DNA of 64,000 nucleotides from Anastrepha obliqua (taxonomy: Eukaryota > Arthropoda > Insecta > Diptera > Tephritidae), in the NCBI RefSeq assembly GCF_027943255.1, contig NC_072894.1:132423601-132487600 (forward strand), written 5' to 3'. The position numbers were made by a program, and so were the translations under genes. This document shows, piece by piece, positions 21,483 through 33,300 of the stretch (position 1 is its first letter; each line of letters begins with the position of its first letter). The notes under the pieces were generated by a model. That model made no database searches, had not been told where the DNA came from, and was given only the letters and a program-made list of their open reading frames with translations.

Positions 21483-22213
21483 GGGGTTAGTCTACTTTGT
21501 CACTTTAAAATTTTTCAATTTTTTTTTTTTGCATAATTTGAAAGTATATATATCCAGAAATATTGTGTAAAAATTTTAAGAAAATCCGAGCACTCTAACT
21601 ATTTTTTTTTTACCTGAACATCATTTCGTCTACCTGCGCGTATAGCGTGCATTAAAAACTTTAAACGCGTTTTTCTCAAAACAACGTTTTCAAAATCTAG
21701 CTCCACTGTATCTCAAAAACTAATCAACCGATTTTCATAAAATTTGGATCACCTATTCTAGACATAATTTGCACCAAATTGACGCTCGGGGGTTTTGAAA
21801 TTTTAAATTTTTACTATATATTTTTTTTAAATATGCGAAAAAAAAGACCGTTCTATCAAAAATTTTCCATTTTTATCAGCCATTTTTTTTTGTCTTCATT
21901 AAAACCTAATATCCGAGGGTCATTTTGTAGCCAGTATCTTACTGAATCTGAAACATTTTGATTTTTTTGTTTCAGACAAGCCGTTCTTGAGTTCTGATGG
22001 AGCTGCCTCACCAACCCATGTTTGAGACGTTACGCTTCACTGCTATTTTTTTACTAAAAATACTATAAAATTGAATAAAAAAAAATTTATTTCTGAATTT
22101 TAAGACTTTGTTTAATAAATCAAACAAATTTTATATTACTATCATTTATAGTTTTCTCAAAAAAAAATCACGAATATAGCCTTTTTTTCGAGTCTCCAAA
22201 GTAGACTGACCCC
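21483..22213 (+). mobile_element. TTAA element family, member A (731 bp)
   Basis: Starts GGGGTTAGTCTACTTTG and ends CAAAGTAGACTGACCCC (16 of 17 matches as inverted repeats), bounded by TTAA at 21479-21482 and 22214-22217. There is no transposase. Internally it carries AAAACTTTAAACGCGTTTTT at about 21656 and TCTCAAAAACTAATCAACCG at 21711, both shared with members B (56559-57230) and C (62350-63065). TTAA duplication suggests mobilisation by a piggyBac- or Kolobok-type enzyme. The near-perfect ends suggest it is relatively young. Confidence 0.85.
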
Positions 22214-22217
22214 TTAA

Positions 22218-24624
22218 CACTGCGCAAGATAACAGCTGGCTTAAGTTTGTATAAATTAGAGGGTTGACGGTGTCAGGATGGCATGGCATCTGTATAATGG
22301 GCATGAGCATCTGCGAGGTGGTTTAACAACTACCTGTGCAACATGCAGCTTGCAACCCTTAATTTAAGTTATGTGCACGAATATTTATTATACAGCAAAA
22401 GGATCTGTGCACTGGTATCCTTGGTTACCCGCATGGTGGTCCATATGAGTCCGTATGATGGGCGCAGTAATTCCAATTTGCCTGTCAGGGGTGTGTATTA
22501 ACGAATTTTATTTGTAAATTATTATCAAGTAGGAATTTTGTAACTATTGAATTATGCACACACACATGCACACATGTGAAATGTAAAATAATTCAATTCA
22601 TAAATAAAGTAACGCAAGGCTATTAAATCCTATCACATGCATATGGGTGCTTTGTGTTGTGTACTGTTAGACGAATACTCATTTTCATTATATGTAGAAT
22701 AACAGATTTGTTGCTGAATCACTTCCTCAGCAACATTGTGTTTAATTACGTGTATGTTTACTAGCTCTCCCGACAGTCGGTTATACGCGACCGAAACAAC
22801 CCGAATTCATATCCGCCCAAGAACTTCCACTCCAGGGGCATTCCCCAAATATTTATGGAAAATATTTTTACTGTTACAACAACTCTTCAACAGCTTATAA
22901 TCTATTTTCTAGCGTAATTTCAAAACAATTTTTTTCATAGCTCGCATTTCATTAGCGCAATGATTTCGTCAGCTTTTGTTTATTGAATATGAAAATGCGA
23001 TCTTTGTTTATCATTGTTATTGCTATTGTTGGCTTGACGCTGTTCAACTTCTACACCTATTACGAAAACTTTAACAGCCACTTATCAGCTATTGTTCTCA
23101 ATGAGTGTGAGAGAGAATGTTCTCAGAGCTTCGCGATAGAAGACTAGGGATGCCAGTTATAGCACATAATATGAATTTGGGAATTTTTTTTGGACAAATA
23201 TGTATGTACATATGTCAAGTGTTTACGATAATAACAGGCTGATCTTATAAAAACTGTTTATTAAATGATTCACTCAATTATTTATGATTCAATTTGTTTC
23301 TGCTGAATTTTTAGGAATCTGTTTACTACTTTTACCATAGATAATACTGTTCTCTACTTTTTTTCTCTTTTCAGCATTAGAGTATTACATGCTTTTTTAA
23401 CCAACCAGAATACTACACGTTTGCGAAAACATCTAAATGAATACCATAAACCATAAAAAAGCTGATTTGGAACCAAAACGATTGTCTGCTCGCAAATTCG
23501 GAGAATATTGTGAAATAATTCAACCCGAATTTCACTTAAAAAGGAAACCCCTTCTGCTCTAATATAAAAAGAAAAGTTGTGAAATGCTCCGATGGGAAGT
23601 CCGCAATGCAATGGAACATCTACTTAGTAGTCGTTCGCTTTTATGGTACTCCATTCGCAGTGCTATTTACATATGTACATACATACATTTTTTATTGGTT
23701 CGGTTCACTGTTCTGCTTACTCGCTTTCTGATGAGATACCTTTTGAATTTCATCATATTTCGAAAAGATTTTCATATTTAAGATATTGTACGGTGCTGGT
23801 GCAAATTTGCACGTAATACATGCAGTGTTGCCAACTTTTGAATTTAAAAAGTACCAAAACTTGAAACTTGCATTCTTACTAAAAGCACTAAACTTTTCGG
23901 AAATGAACGAAGACTTTTTATATAACATTTTTTATTTAACAAAAGCAAAAATTAAGCCTGTAATGCATCATATATGTAACTCAATAATATAAAATTTACA
24001 ACGATTCTGCAAAAAATTGGACATGACATTTAAAATGTTCAAATTGTATCACAAATTACATAGTTTTAAGATCTATGTATTTCCTCATCATTATCAACTT
24101 GTGCCCATAAAATTGACTTTGTGTCATATTTTGAATTTCGATAACTGTATTTATTCTCGAGGTAACAATTTATAGCATCTGGTGTATAATAACTATCACA
24201 ACAACAATTTCATTCCAAACCATTTTTAACGGAACAATACTTTTACTGAAAGAACTGGTAAACGAATACTAATTTTGATTTCAAACCTTTTCAAGACCCG
24301 AATTGTTAAATTTACCATATTTTCAAATGGATTCAGACCGACTGAGGCTTTATACGTTTTAACTTGAAATCATTTTAGTGCATTTAATTTTGTGGACTCC
24401 CGCAAATTCAGTGCTCGTACAGCTTTAAATATTTCGAATTATTAATTCATATTTTTAACCATCTAGCAGAAATGCCTGTCGATTTCACTTCAGTTCAACA
24501 AAAAAAAAAAGACTGGGCACTACGCACTAAACCATTTGTTGGCGCTTTAATTTTCAAAAAACAATAAATTTAGAGTTTAAAACAGTAGGTTGGCAACTAC
24601 GAGTACTTCGCTCTACTTGAGAAT
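22218..24624. other. Non-coding DNA; dispersed repeat inside
   Basis: No convincing gene. Contains a copy of the dispersed 120-bp repeat at 22760-22860. The short open frames at 23354-23611 (minus) and 23786-23992 (plus) show no motif. Confidence 0.4.
22760..22860 (-). repeat. Dispersed 120-bp repeat, copy 3
   Basis: On the minus strand: GGGGAATGCCCCTGGAGTGG, then TTCTTGGGCGGATATGAATT, then GGTCGCGTATAACCGACTGT. The ordered blocks (GGAGTG.CAGT.CTTGG, CGGATA.AAAT, ACCGACTGTCG) match copies at 2596, 41340 and 47302. Confidence 0.55.
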
Positions 24625-24626
24625 TA

Positions 24627-25435
24627 AAGGGTCTTTCAAAAGACGCGCCTAGATGTTGTTTTATAATAAAACGTGTACAAATTTAGATTCTGGTTTCAGT
24701 ATATTTATTCGAAATATGAAATATGAATTGTTTTGTTTTAAACGATTTTCAATATTTTATGAATTTTTCTGGAACCTCATAGAGCAAACAAAGTGACATT
24801 TTTTTCAAAGTATAATTTATTTCTTATAATATATTTCATGAAATAAAATGTGTAAGCACGAGATCTCTGAAAAGAATTTTTTAATATTGTTGTCATCTAA
24901 TTCTCTTTTTACACGAATTTTTTGGGAACGCATCTATCATGTAAAACGAGAGTTAGGTGTGCGTGAAAAGACCAACATTATTTAAATGCTCACCATGAAC
25001 ACTTCTGTATGTAAAATTTGTCAAACAGTCAATCAATGAATGCTTAAGTGTTGAGAACGTCAAGGTATCGACGTTGAAGGTTGTTCAGCAACACTTTACG
25101 CTACAACAGCAGAACTCCAGAACAGAATGTCCAGCTTTTGGTCTGCTAGCCCTTTTGCTATCCACAACAGAACCAGTTTCTTGACATTTTTTGACCAACT
25201 TGACCAATTGACAGCTAATTCGGAAGATTATTTCCACCACAAAAAATCACGAATTTTGCGATATGTTGTCTAAAAGATCGACCATTTGCATAATAATTTT
25301 CAATAATTTATTTATTTATATCAAATCCTATTGTGCAAAATTTCACATTGACAAATGTCAAGGATAACATAAAAAGAGTTATCGTCTAGGAGTTATTCAT
25401 TACTGACATTTAGGTGTCGCTTTTGAAAGACCCTT
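24627..25435 (-). mobile_element. Deleted mariner-type element, 0.8 kb
   Basis: AAGGGTCTTTCAAAAGACGC at the left end is mirrored by AAGGGTCTTTCAAAAGCGAC read inward from the right end, about 25 of 30 bases matching, with TA just outside both ends (24625-24626, 25436-25437). On the minus strand around 25.08-25.21 kb a relic reads KKCQETGSVVDSKRASRPKA, the mariner helix-turn-helix with its E-T-G-S-V and R-P linker. Catalytic motifs are absent. The element at 60492-61272 has related termini. Confidence 0.75.
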
Positions 25436-25436
25436 T

Positions 25437-27630
25437 ACAAAAATTGCTGCCTTGGTGCAATGGATGACCATGACTTTATTTAGAGGATATATGTATGTAT
25501 GATAAGTGGTCATGAAGTATGCATAAATATTTTATATTGAAATTAATGCGTTCACAACCTTCAAGAGGCAATTAGTCAAGGATGATAGATTATGCACCTC
25601 GTGGCAATTAGTCTGGTTAAAATCGTTTCATATTTCACGGTATCATATATAATTCACGAATTATCACACCTATTTATGGATTATCACACCTATTTATGGA
25701 TCGTATTCATTTTAGCTTTCATTCTACTATCACCTGATAAACGTATCAACTATCAGTTTGTGTTCATAGAACAAATTTAGTTACATTTTAAATTTTCTTA
25801 AGAATTTTCTATGAAAGAACATATTACTATAGAACTTTTTCATGACAAAGTGATCAACTCGCTCATCTCGTCGCAATTTCAAGAATACAATATTTTATTA
25901 ACATAACAACAATGTAAGTAAATTTCCATTTTCTTAGCTATGTACATATAATTATTTTTTGTTTCCTCATTTGACCTGGGTTAATATTTCGTATCATCGA
26001 CGTACACCACAAACTGTTTTATAAAAATGAAGAGTAGACTTTATTTCTATAAAATTTCGCTTTTTAAAGTTTCTAAACAACCAAAAACATTTACCCTTTT
26101 TTTAATAAAGTCTAATTAATGTAGAAATAATATGTTTTTATATAATATTTATTTCTTTCCATAAGTTTCAAATAGGTATTTCTAACTTACAAAATAATGT
26201 GCCACCTTCCTGACATAAAAAGCATATTACAAATACAATATTGAAAAACAAACCATGAAGGCATTTCATTCTTTTAAGTTTTAAATAATTAAATTTTATT
26301 ATTATATAATACCAATAAATTGTTTTTATTCTTATAATTTTATAATATTTATCTAATGCTAAAGAAAATACTAAAGTTTACGCTAACATTATTAATTGAG
26401 ATTTGTAACTAACATTACATACAACGTTTAGGTGTCAGCATTAAAAAAAATTTATGCATCCTGCCTTTTAAAAATAAATTTTCGGTCTAACTTAATGAGT
26501 GCTAAACAATGTTAGCTACAATGTTGCTGCAACAAAATCTCTTCTCAACATTAAATTCTTCTAAACATGCCTAAAGAAATGCATAAATGTACATACATAC
26601 ATACATACATAGATACACTTTGAACTACAAAAATGCACGCATACAACTGTACGAAATGCTCGAAATTAGCTCGAGCAGAACTAATGCCCACAAATTAGAT
26701 CTTTATCTTTACTTTTCAGCTAGGTTTATTTAAAATCAAAGCATAATATGTCAAAATGCCTTCACTTAAAAAACCATTGTACATTGTAAATTTTTACTAG
26801 ATTTAATATTATTTATTTATTACTAGTAGGATTATTTAAGATTACTAGATTATCCTATCGGACGATGGGATCAACAATTACCGCTAAAACTAGCATATCT
26901 AGTACATACTCTAGTGTATTAACAAATTTAAAAGTAACGCATTGATATTGATAATGTTACCAGCGCCTGTGTTGCAAGACGCTTCCTTCGAATCAGTTGC
27001 ATGTTGACAAAGGAAAAAGATTTTTTCAAAGGCATACCTTCACAAGCATAGTTCGATGGACAGTATAGCGTCAACTGTACTCATAAATTTGGACTTCGAA
27101 GACAATAAAAATACAATCGCGTGTACAGATGTATGTAACGAGGGTTGAAAACATGCGGCATGGAGAATTGAGAGGAGAGCGTAGCAAACTGTATGGAAAT
27201 GTGAAATATATTTGTTTTGAAATTTCGTTTAAATGTGCCAGATGAGAGTGGATGCATTTCAACTGTATTATTTTTCCTATGAAAGGTGTTTTAATAATTT
27301 GTTTTTTATTAATTTACTTTGAGAATTAGCGAGTGTTGCGAGAAAATTTCGAGGAATGATAAATAAATTTTATGAAGTTTAGTAAATTTTATAAATTTAT
27401 GAATTTTTTTTTATTTCAAAATATAGGCAAAAGCTATTCGCTATTGTTATTCATTCAATTTAAAAATTATAAAAAAAATATGTGTTTGTCTATTTTTGCA
27501 ATACGAAAAAATTAACGAGAATTAAGAATATGAAAAACTTCAAAAAAATATGAAAATATATACATGTATATATGTTTATTAAGATAATTTTAAGCAATAA
27601 TATAATTTGAATGCTCATAAACTGTTAAAA
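25437..27630. other. Non-coding AT-rich DNA, nothing recognised
   Basis: No convincing gene. TATTTATGGATTATCACACC occurs as a short direct duplication near 25655-25695. TACA/CATA microsatellite at 26591-26610. Long A/T-rich runs at 26.0-26.5 kb and 27.3-27.6 kb. Confidence 0.45.
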
Positions 27631-27639
27631 AGTATTTAA

Positions 27640-27990
27640 AAATAATAATGATTATCCAATTTAGATCAAATATGCTCCGTTTTTTCAATAACTTTTGCCC
27701 ATTTCGAAAACAATTGCACAATTCTACGAATGAAAAAATCCTTATCGTTCCGTCCCTATTAGCAAAATATATACTTGACCAACTCATTTTCATTTTTTTT
27801 AAGTAAATTTTCAAAAGCTTGAGAGGATCATAATCGCTATTCGTCAATTCTGACCGCTTCTGGATGATCGCCTGCTCCAAACTGGTCAGTTGCTGATAGT
27901 AGAAGCCCGAGTATAATGTCTGGTCGGATGGAAGTAGGTCACAGTGGATGATTCTTTTTCAATCCCACCATCTGTTTCGACTTTTCATCT
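27640..27990 (-). pseudogene. mariner transposase relic, core deleted
   Basis: Minus-strand frames give a WWDWK-like block, then LLPSDQTLYSGFYYQQLTSL and EQAIIQKRSELTN, the segment preceding the second catalytic Asp in DD34D mariners, and then jump to FANRDG and QLFSKWAKVIEKTEHI-like sequence, the extreme C-terminus. The H-Q/H-D-N-A-R-P-H and S-P-D-L-A-P-S-D blocks are gone, so the catalytic core was deleted. Style resembles irritans-subfamily mariners. Confidence 0.7.
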
Positions 27991-28094
27991 TAGTCGTAGT
28001 AGTATTGAAAATGCATGAATGATTTTCACTCGTATTTCATAATATTTTATTCAAAAATTGATGAATAATGCTATATTTCATCTGCGCCAGGCGA

Positions 28095-28301
28095 ATCCAT
28101 ACAAGGTGGTAACAGTAGTACAACAACAAAAATATGATGTATTTTGCTTTATCAGTTTGGTGATGTGAATGTCAAAATTTCAATCAGAATGTAAACAAAC
28201 AAGCGAAACATTCACAAAGAAACATATCACTTTAACATTTAAACCACAATATTTCAAGAAAAAACAAATCAGCTGCTCTACTGCTATCACCTTGTATGAA
28301 T
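28095..28301. mobile_element. Small MITE-like inverted repeat element
   Basis: ATCCATACAAGGTGGTAACA at 28095 and its inverted counterpart ending 28301 (CTACTGCTATCACCTTGTAT) match at about 20 of 24 bases; GCGCCAGGCG and GCGCAAATGC-type sequences lie just outside. The interior, about 160 bases, is non-coding. Superfamily and target duplication are not determined. Confidence 0.5.
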
Positions 28302-29040
28302 GCCGTTTGCATTTGCGCTTATCTTTTATTAGTATCTGTTTTGTGATAATTTCATAACTTTTCGCAGGAATGCACTCGAGGTAAAGAGTATTGTAGTTGT
28401 TGTAGCAGCTTTTTGTAGTATTTGCATTTAGTTTTGAAATTCTGACAAAAGCGTTAGGCTAAATAGGCAAGTAACTTTTGTTTTTGTAGTTTTATAATTA
28501 CTCACAAACTTTTATAGAAACAAGTTTTATAGTACTTGTTGCTGTATTTTGTTGGCTTCCAGCAACATACTTTCATTGACGAATTTTCTTTGAATGATTT
28601 TCGTATTTTGCAAATCAACTAAAGCAAAATACATAGTCCATCTACCAAAAGTTACAAATATCAAAAATTTGTAGGTTTCTATATCAACGGCAATGCTTAA
28701 AATCTTTTTTTTTTTTAATTTCTACTTCACTTGAGAGATTTTCGACAAAATTTGTCTGGCAACATTGATGAAGTGTGCGAGACATGGTTGCGAGAATAGC
28801 ACACTGGTCGAGAGAAGTGCCTACACACACATATACACACAAGCTCTCTGCCACGAATGCACGCTGAACGCAATGTGAAAAGAGCTCGTTGAGAGCGCAC
28901 GAATGAGAAGGCAAAACAATAAAGCTGCAGAGAAAGAGATGTAGAAAAGAAGCATTAAATTGAAAGACAAACATGTCGTCGTCGCTGGTTGTCGTTGTTG
29001 CCGAAAAAATGTTTTCAAATATGCGCTGTTGATAGCTAAA
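28302..29040. promoter_or_regulatory. trbl upstream region
   Basis: The 700 bases before the presumed transcription start have no repeat elements. The block 28.74-28.98 kb is less AT-rich and contains several GAGA/CTCT-type runs (GAGAGAAG, CTCTCTGC, GAGAAAGAGAT) of the kind bound by GAGA factor in Drosophila promoters. Binding is inferred only. The minus-strand open frames here (28684-28974 and 28821-29318) are antisense to the promoter and leader and show no motif. Confidence 0.35.
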
Positions 29041-29044
29041 TATT

Positions 29045-29078
29045 TCAGTCGATTTCCAGCAAAGAAACGTGTAAGTTG
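29045..29078 (+). promoter_or_regulatory. Candidate Inr and DPE for trbl
   Basis: TCAGTC at 29045-29050 fits the arthropod initiator, with A+1 at 29047. AGTTG at 29074-29078 falls exactly at +28 to +32 and fits the downstream promoter element RGWYV. No TATA box is evident at -30, as expected for a DPE promoter. The site is 468 bases before the start codon. GTAAGTTG at 29071 could alternatively be a 5' splice site, so the leader may be spliced. Confidence 0.35.
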
Positions 29079-29514
29079 TTTCGTTCTAAAGCCAGGGCTC
29101 GCAAATGAGTGACGGCAGCATAATTTTGTTTTCAAACGAAGTGTATTATTCTTTAAGTGGAAGTCGAAAATAAATTTGAGAGTTGTAAAATGAATTATCT
29201 CTGGCTGCTCAAATAAATAATGAAATACGTTCGCTAAATAAATTGAATTTATTAAAAAGTAGTTTTTTTTGTAAGCTGGTAACTTATACCTAACAGTAAA
29301 TAGTGAAACAGACAGCAAAAATGGTGTTTATTTAAAAAGTTGACGAAGAGTGTAAGGTGAAGCGTAAAAGAAAAAAAGCAGTAAATCAAAAATACAAAAG
29401 GCGATAAAACGCAAATTTATATAAATACATATATACAAAAGTAAATATATGCCAGGGGCTGTGTTAAGAACATTTAAAAACTAAAACAAATATACAAATT
29501 AAAACCAATATAAA
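29047..29514 (+). other. trbl: Putative trbl 5' leader with upstream ORFs
   Basis: If transcription starts near 29047 and the leader is unspliced, it holds five short upstream ORFs: 29105-29173 (22 codons), 29190-29216 (8), 29220-29237 (5), 29321-29335 (4, context AAAAATGG) and 29449-29484 (11). None overlaps the main start. A TAA codon lies in the main frame at 29500, so the coding frame cannot extend upstream. Confidence 0.45.
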
Positions 29515-30371
29515 ATGGATACCACCAGTAATGCTAAAAAACAACGCCTATCCATGTCTTCATCACCCAGCAGAGAAAGGCACACGAGGATAAGTTATTC
29601 ACCACCATCGCCCGCCTGTTCTCTAAGCTCTGAATCGATGGATGTTGTCATAACGGCATCTGGTCCTTGCTCTCCTACATCACCATCTACAACAGGTCTG
29701 CTTAGCCAGAATGACAGCGATTATAACTTTTGTACGCCAAAGAAATCCCTGGCTGATTCTGGTGTGCTGGAGCGCATACGCAGAAAGCGAAGCACTCCGA
29801 GAGGGTCTTGTGAGATGCATGCACTGCGCTGGGAACAAGGTGGAGAGCAAGAGACTTGCAAAATAATTAAAAATCGGTTCCTGATAACCGCACAGGTGTG
29901 CCAAATACCACCAACAATAGCTGCTAATACGCCCGCCTCCTATCGTCACCTCGTAAATTTCGCTGTGCCTAGCCTTACATGCACCGATGTCGTAACGGAC
30001 GAAGATTTAATTTGTAAGGTTATTAACCAACCTTGTGATAAAGTGCAGCGTGCCTACTATGAAATAAAGGTAGCTGGCGATATAGCGAGATGCTCAATTT
30101 TTGGGCATAAACTGATACGGGATGTACACGATGTCGTGCCAATAGATAAGCAGCATTCATATTTGTTAATTCCAATGCCAAAAGGAAAGGATGGTAGAAA
30201 AGGCGTGTATGAGGACTTGCATACATACATAAGGAATAAACGGCGTCTGTGCGAGGAGGAGGCGCGAATGCTGTTCCATCAAATCGCCGAAACGGTGCAA
30301 CTGTGCCATCGCAAAGGAGTCATCTTGCGGGACCTGAAGCTGAAACGGTTCTATTTCATAGATGAAGCACG
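29515..30371 (+). CDS. trbl: Tribbles pseudokinase, coding exon 1
   Basis: Encodes residues 1-285 plus two bases of codon 286. Start context ATAAAATGG is a good fly Kozak site, with an in-frame TAA five codons upstream. Residues 1-65 are Ser/Pro-rich and probably disordered; FCTPKK at 72-77 and a following RIRRK segment match the conserved pre-kinase region of fly Tribbles. The pseudokinase N-lobe starts near 140 (ASYRHLVNF); Lys168 in LICKVI is the VAIK-equivalent lysine; there is no glycine-rich loop. The catalytic-loop equivalent is LRDLKLKRF (271-279), where canonical HRDLKPEN has lost His and the metal-binding Asn, the hallmark of the Tribbles family. Exon ends CG at the donor GGTAAGTT. 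In Drosophila the protein blocks G2/M by degrading String, targets Slbo and inhibits Akt. Confidence 0.96.
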
Positions 30372-33300
30372 GTAAGTTGAAAAAATACGCCCTAATAAAA
30401 TTTATAATAAGAAGAGGTTACTTAGACTAGTTTTCTTCCAAAGCTTTTTCTTAATTTGAGTAAAATTGCGTAATAAATAGATCAAATTGAATATGCAAAT
30501 AAAATATTGCTTGGTTGTACTGGTCATGTGCATACATACAATAGAAATAGTTGTCAAATTCTTGCAAAATCTCAATTTAGTATTATGTACTTCGCATCAC
30601 CCCTTTTCCACCCGCCACCTTCTTCCCTTTCATGGGTATTTTTGCGTATTTTGAGTACTTGACTTATTTTTCAAGTATTTTTAATAAATTTCATATTTGA
30701 TTGCAATTAGGGACAGCAAGCAATGATACACAATTAAATTGTCTGTTCGTTATGATCGCTACAGAAATTGAGCTATGCACTATAGCTTACAGTTATGGTG
30801 AGTAAATTGCGGGGCTTTGCTCTCGCCAAATAGCTATACACGTAAACTTTCGGCCTTAAAAACACACATATGTCCATACATACATACATACATGCGCATG
30901 TATTAGCAAAATCGAAAAACCACACAGAGTAGTGAAATGAGAGCTGCTAAAACTCGCATTGCCATTAACGGGAGCAAACTTGACTCGATAGTCACCGAAA
31001 CTTAGCTCACTGATCCAATCATGATTGCGATTGCACTCCCAAAAACTCGGCACGCATTCGCAATAACATTGAATGGCAAGGCAGCAGCGGCAGCAGCATC
31101 GGCAAAGGCAATGGCTGTGGTGGTGGGCGCAGCGCATGTGAGCCAACATTTAGTGGACGGGGAGCGAGCGGAACACACTCAATGCAGTTGTATGGTGCAA
31201 CGCGCTGTCATTATTGCAGCAACAACAGCTTGAGGCACTACAATGCTTGGTTTTGTATGGAGGCCATTTATTAACTTGTCTGCAGCGAGCGGCAGCTGAT
31301 AATCAATGTTGGCGATTTATTGTGCCGATGGTTTATTGAGGCAGACTGACGCGCACGTGTACATATTGTGCGTATACGCATGCTGTAACAAGAACAACAA
31401 AAATACCATTTTATTTTTTACTGAGAGCGCCAAATTGTGCAAGAACTCAAAATTCGTGCTCAATAAATGTTTGTGTAAAAAATGTTTTTTTCTGATTTTA
31501 TGTACGTACATATGTACGCCCTCATTTATCATTGAAAGCAATTCTCTAGACATGACCGACAATCGAAAATATTTCCAAACACATCTGTCTGTTAGTAATT
31601 GCAGCATTTATATTTTAAATGTGTGCAGTCCAGTCAGAGAAACGAGGTGCGCCCTCAACAGTGCTGAAAGCAAATCTTATAAGTAACACGAAGCTACGCC
31701 ACTTTTTTATTGTAGACATACACTCAGTGCCGAAATTAAGCGTACCGTTATCAGGTTACTCTTTTTGATTAAAAATAAATAAAAATATGGAAAGTATTAA
31801 CTTATTTCAAACATTAAAAATTACCTGTTTTAGAATTGTGCGTGTTGTTCTATTAATACATAATCATCTTGCTGTCGCATTAAATCGTTTGTGAACCACA
31901 TCTTATGAATGTTATATGTAAATAAACTACAGATTTGCTCAAAATACTAAGAAAATAGTTTTTAAATACAAAATTTTAATAAGAAGTAGATATTTATCTA
32001 AGCCATTCAAATTTTTTATGTAAATTCTGGGCAGCTGTTCATAGCCAAAAACAACAAAATACAAAATATTTAAAAACAGAAATGTTATTGGAAAACAGAA
32101 GTATTATATATTTCTTTTTGTGCTTTGCCTCTGAATTATAAAATTTTGGCTTATGGGCTCTGGCAACTTTCGTTGTGCATTGAATTTCTTTATTGAGTGT
32201 ATACATTTTGCTATTTTTTTTAGGACGCCAGTGGCATTTGTATTGGGTCTTTAATTATGCCGCAATTATGATAAGAAATAGCAGGTACATATACCTATTT
32301 GTAGTTGTTGAAATCATTCAATAACAAGTCTCAGGATATGAGTTTTTGAGATTATAGAGAGCGTTACAGAGCAAGAGAAGAGCGTTTTAAAACTATTTTG
32401 AAGTATTAGTCAGCTCATTGAAGCATTTTAAATATGTAAAGAGCTTCAAATAATTAAGAAAATTTTTGAATTAAAATGAAATACTTCGAGGCATAATATT
32501 TAAGAATTTCAGTGCAATTTAACGATTTATGCGTTCTCGCAATCAAGCTTATCCTGCAGTAGTCCAGTTATATCTCTATACATAATATATACAATATATA
32601 AATAAAAACAACTGCAGCTGGTACACTCGAAATAATTCTAAACAAATTAATTGCCTTTAGATTATAAGGAAATGATTTCATTTTATTTGCTATAAATTTA
32701 TTTACACCAATTTTATTGTATTTCACATATTAACGTTTTTCATTGAGAGCTCTTCATGAATGCTTAAATAAAAAATCGGCAACACAGCATTTCGGGATTG
32801 CCGCAATCGCTCTGGTGATTTCCCAGCAAATGATTTGTGCAATGTAATGTGTGCGCACTGTAATACAATACCCACACTATCATTGCCTATCCGGTAATTA
32901 ATACAATACAACCACCCACCCATTTACACACTCTCGTGCACGTACACACACACAAGTGGGCTAAAAGCACCCAAAAAAAAACCGGTCAAACTAAAGTCTG
33001 CTCGCCGTTCCTTTTAAGTCGGACATTTTAACACTCGTCCAGCGGAGTTGAGTCAGCAAACTTCACATGATCGTTGTACTGTGGTAATATTGTGCATTTT
33101 TTGTTTTGGCACTCGGCTCTCTGGTGATTTTACGAATTGGTTAAGCAAAAGGTAACAACAAAAAACTATGCGCTCTTAACTAATTGTTTACGTTTGCTTA
33201 ATGTTGTAATGAATTGAGCTGTGCTGGCGCGTTTTTAATATTAAATAAAAATATTATAAACGATTAATACAAAATAATACTTACCACTAACATTTTGACT

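Noticed and set aside
28821..29318. 165-codon open frame antisense to the trbl promoter and leader
   Set aside because: No motif, composition follows the AT-rich strand, and it overlaps the presumed promoter. No splice or start context supports a gene.
29680..29949. Open frame antisense to trbl exon 1
   Set aside because: Shadow of the coding exon.
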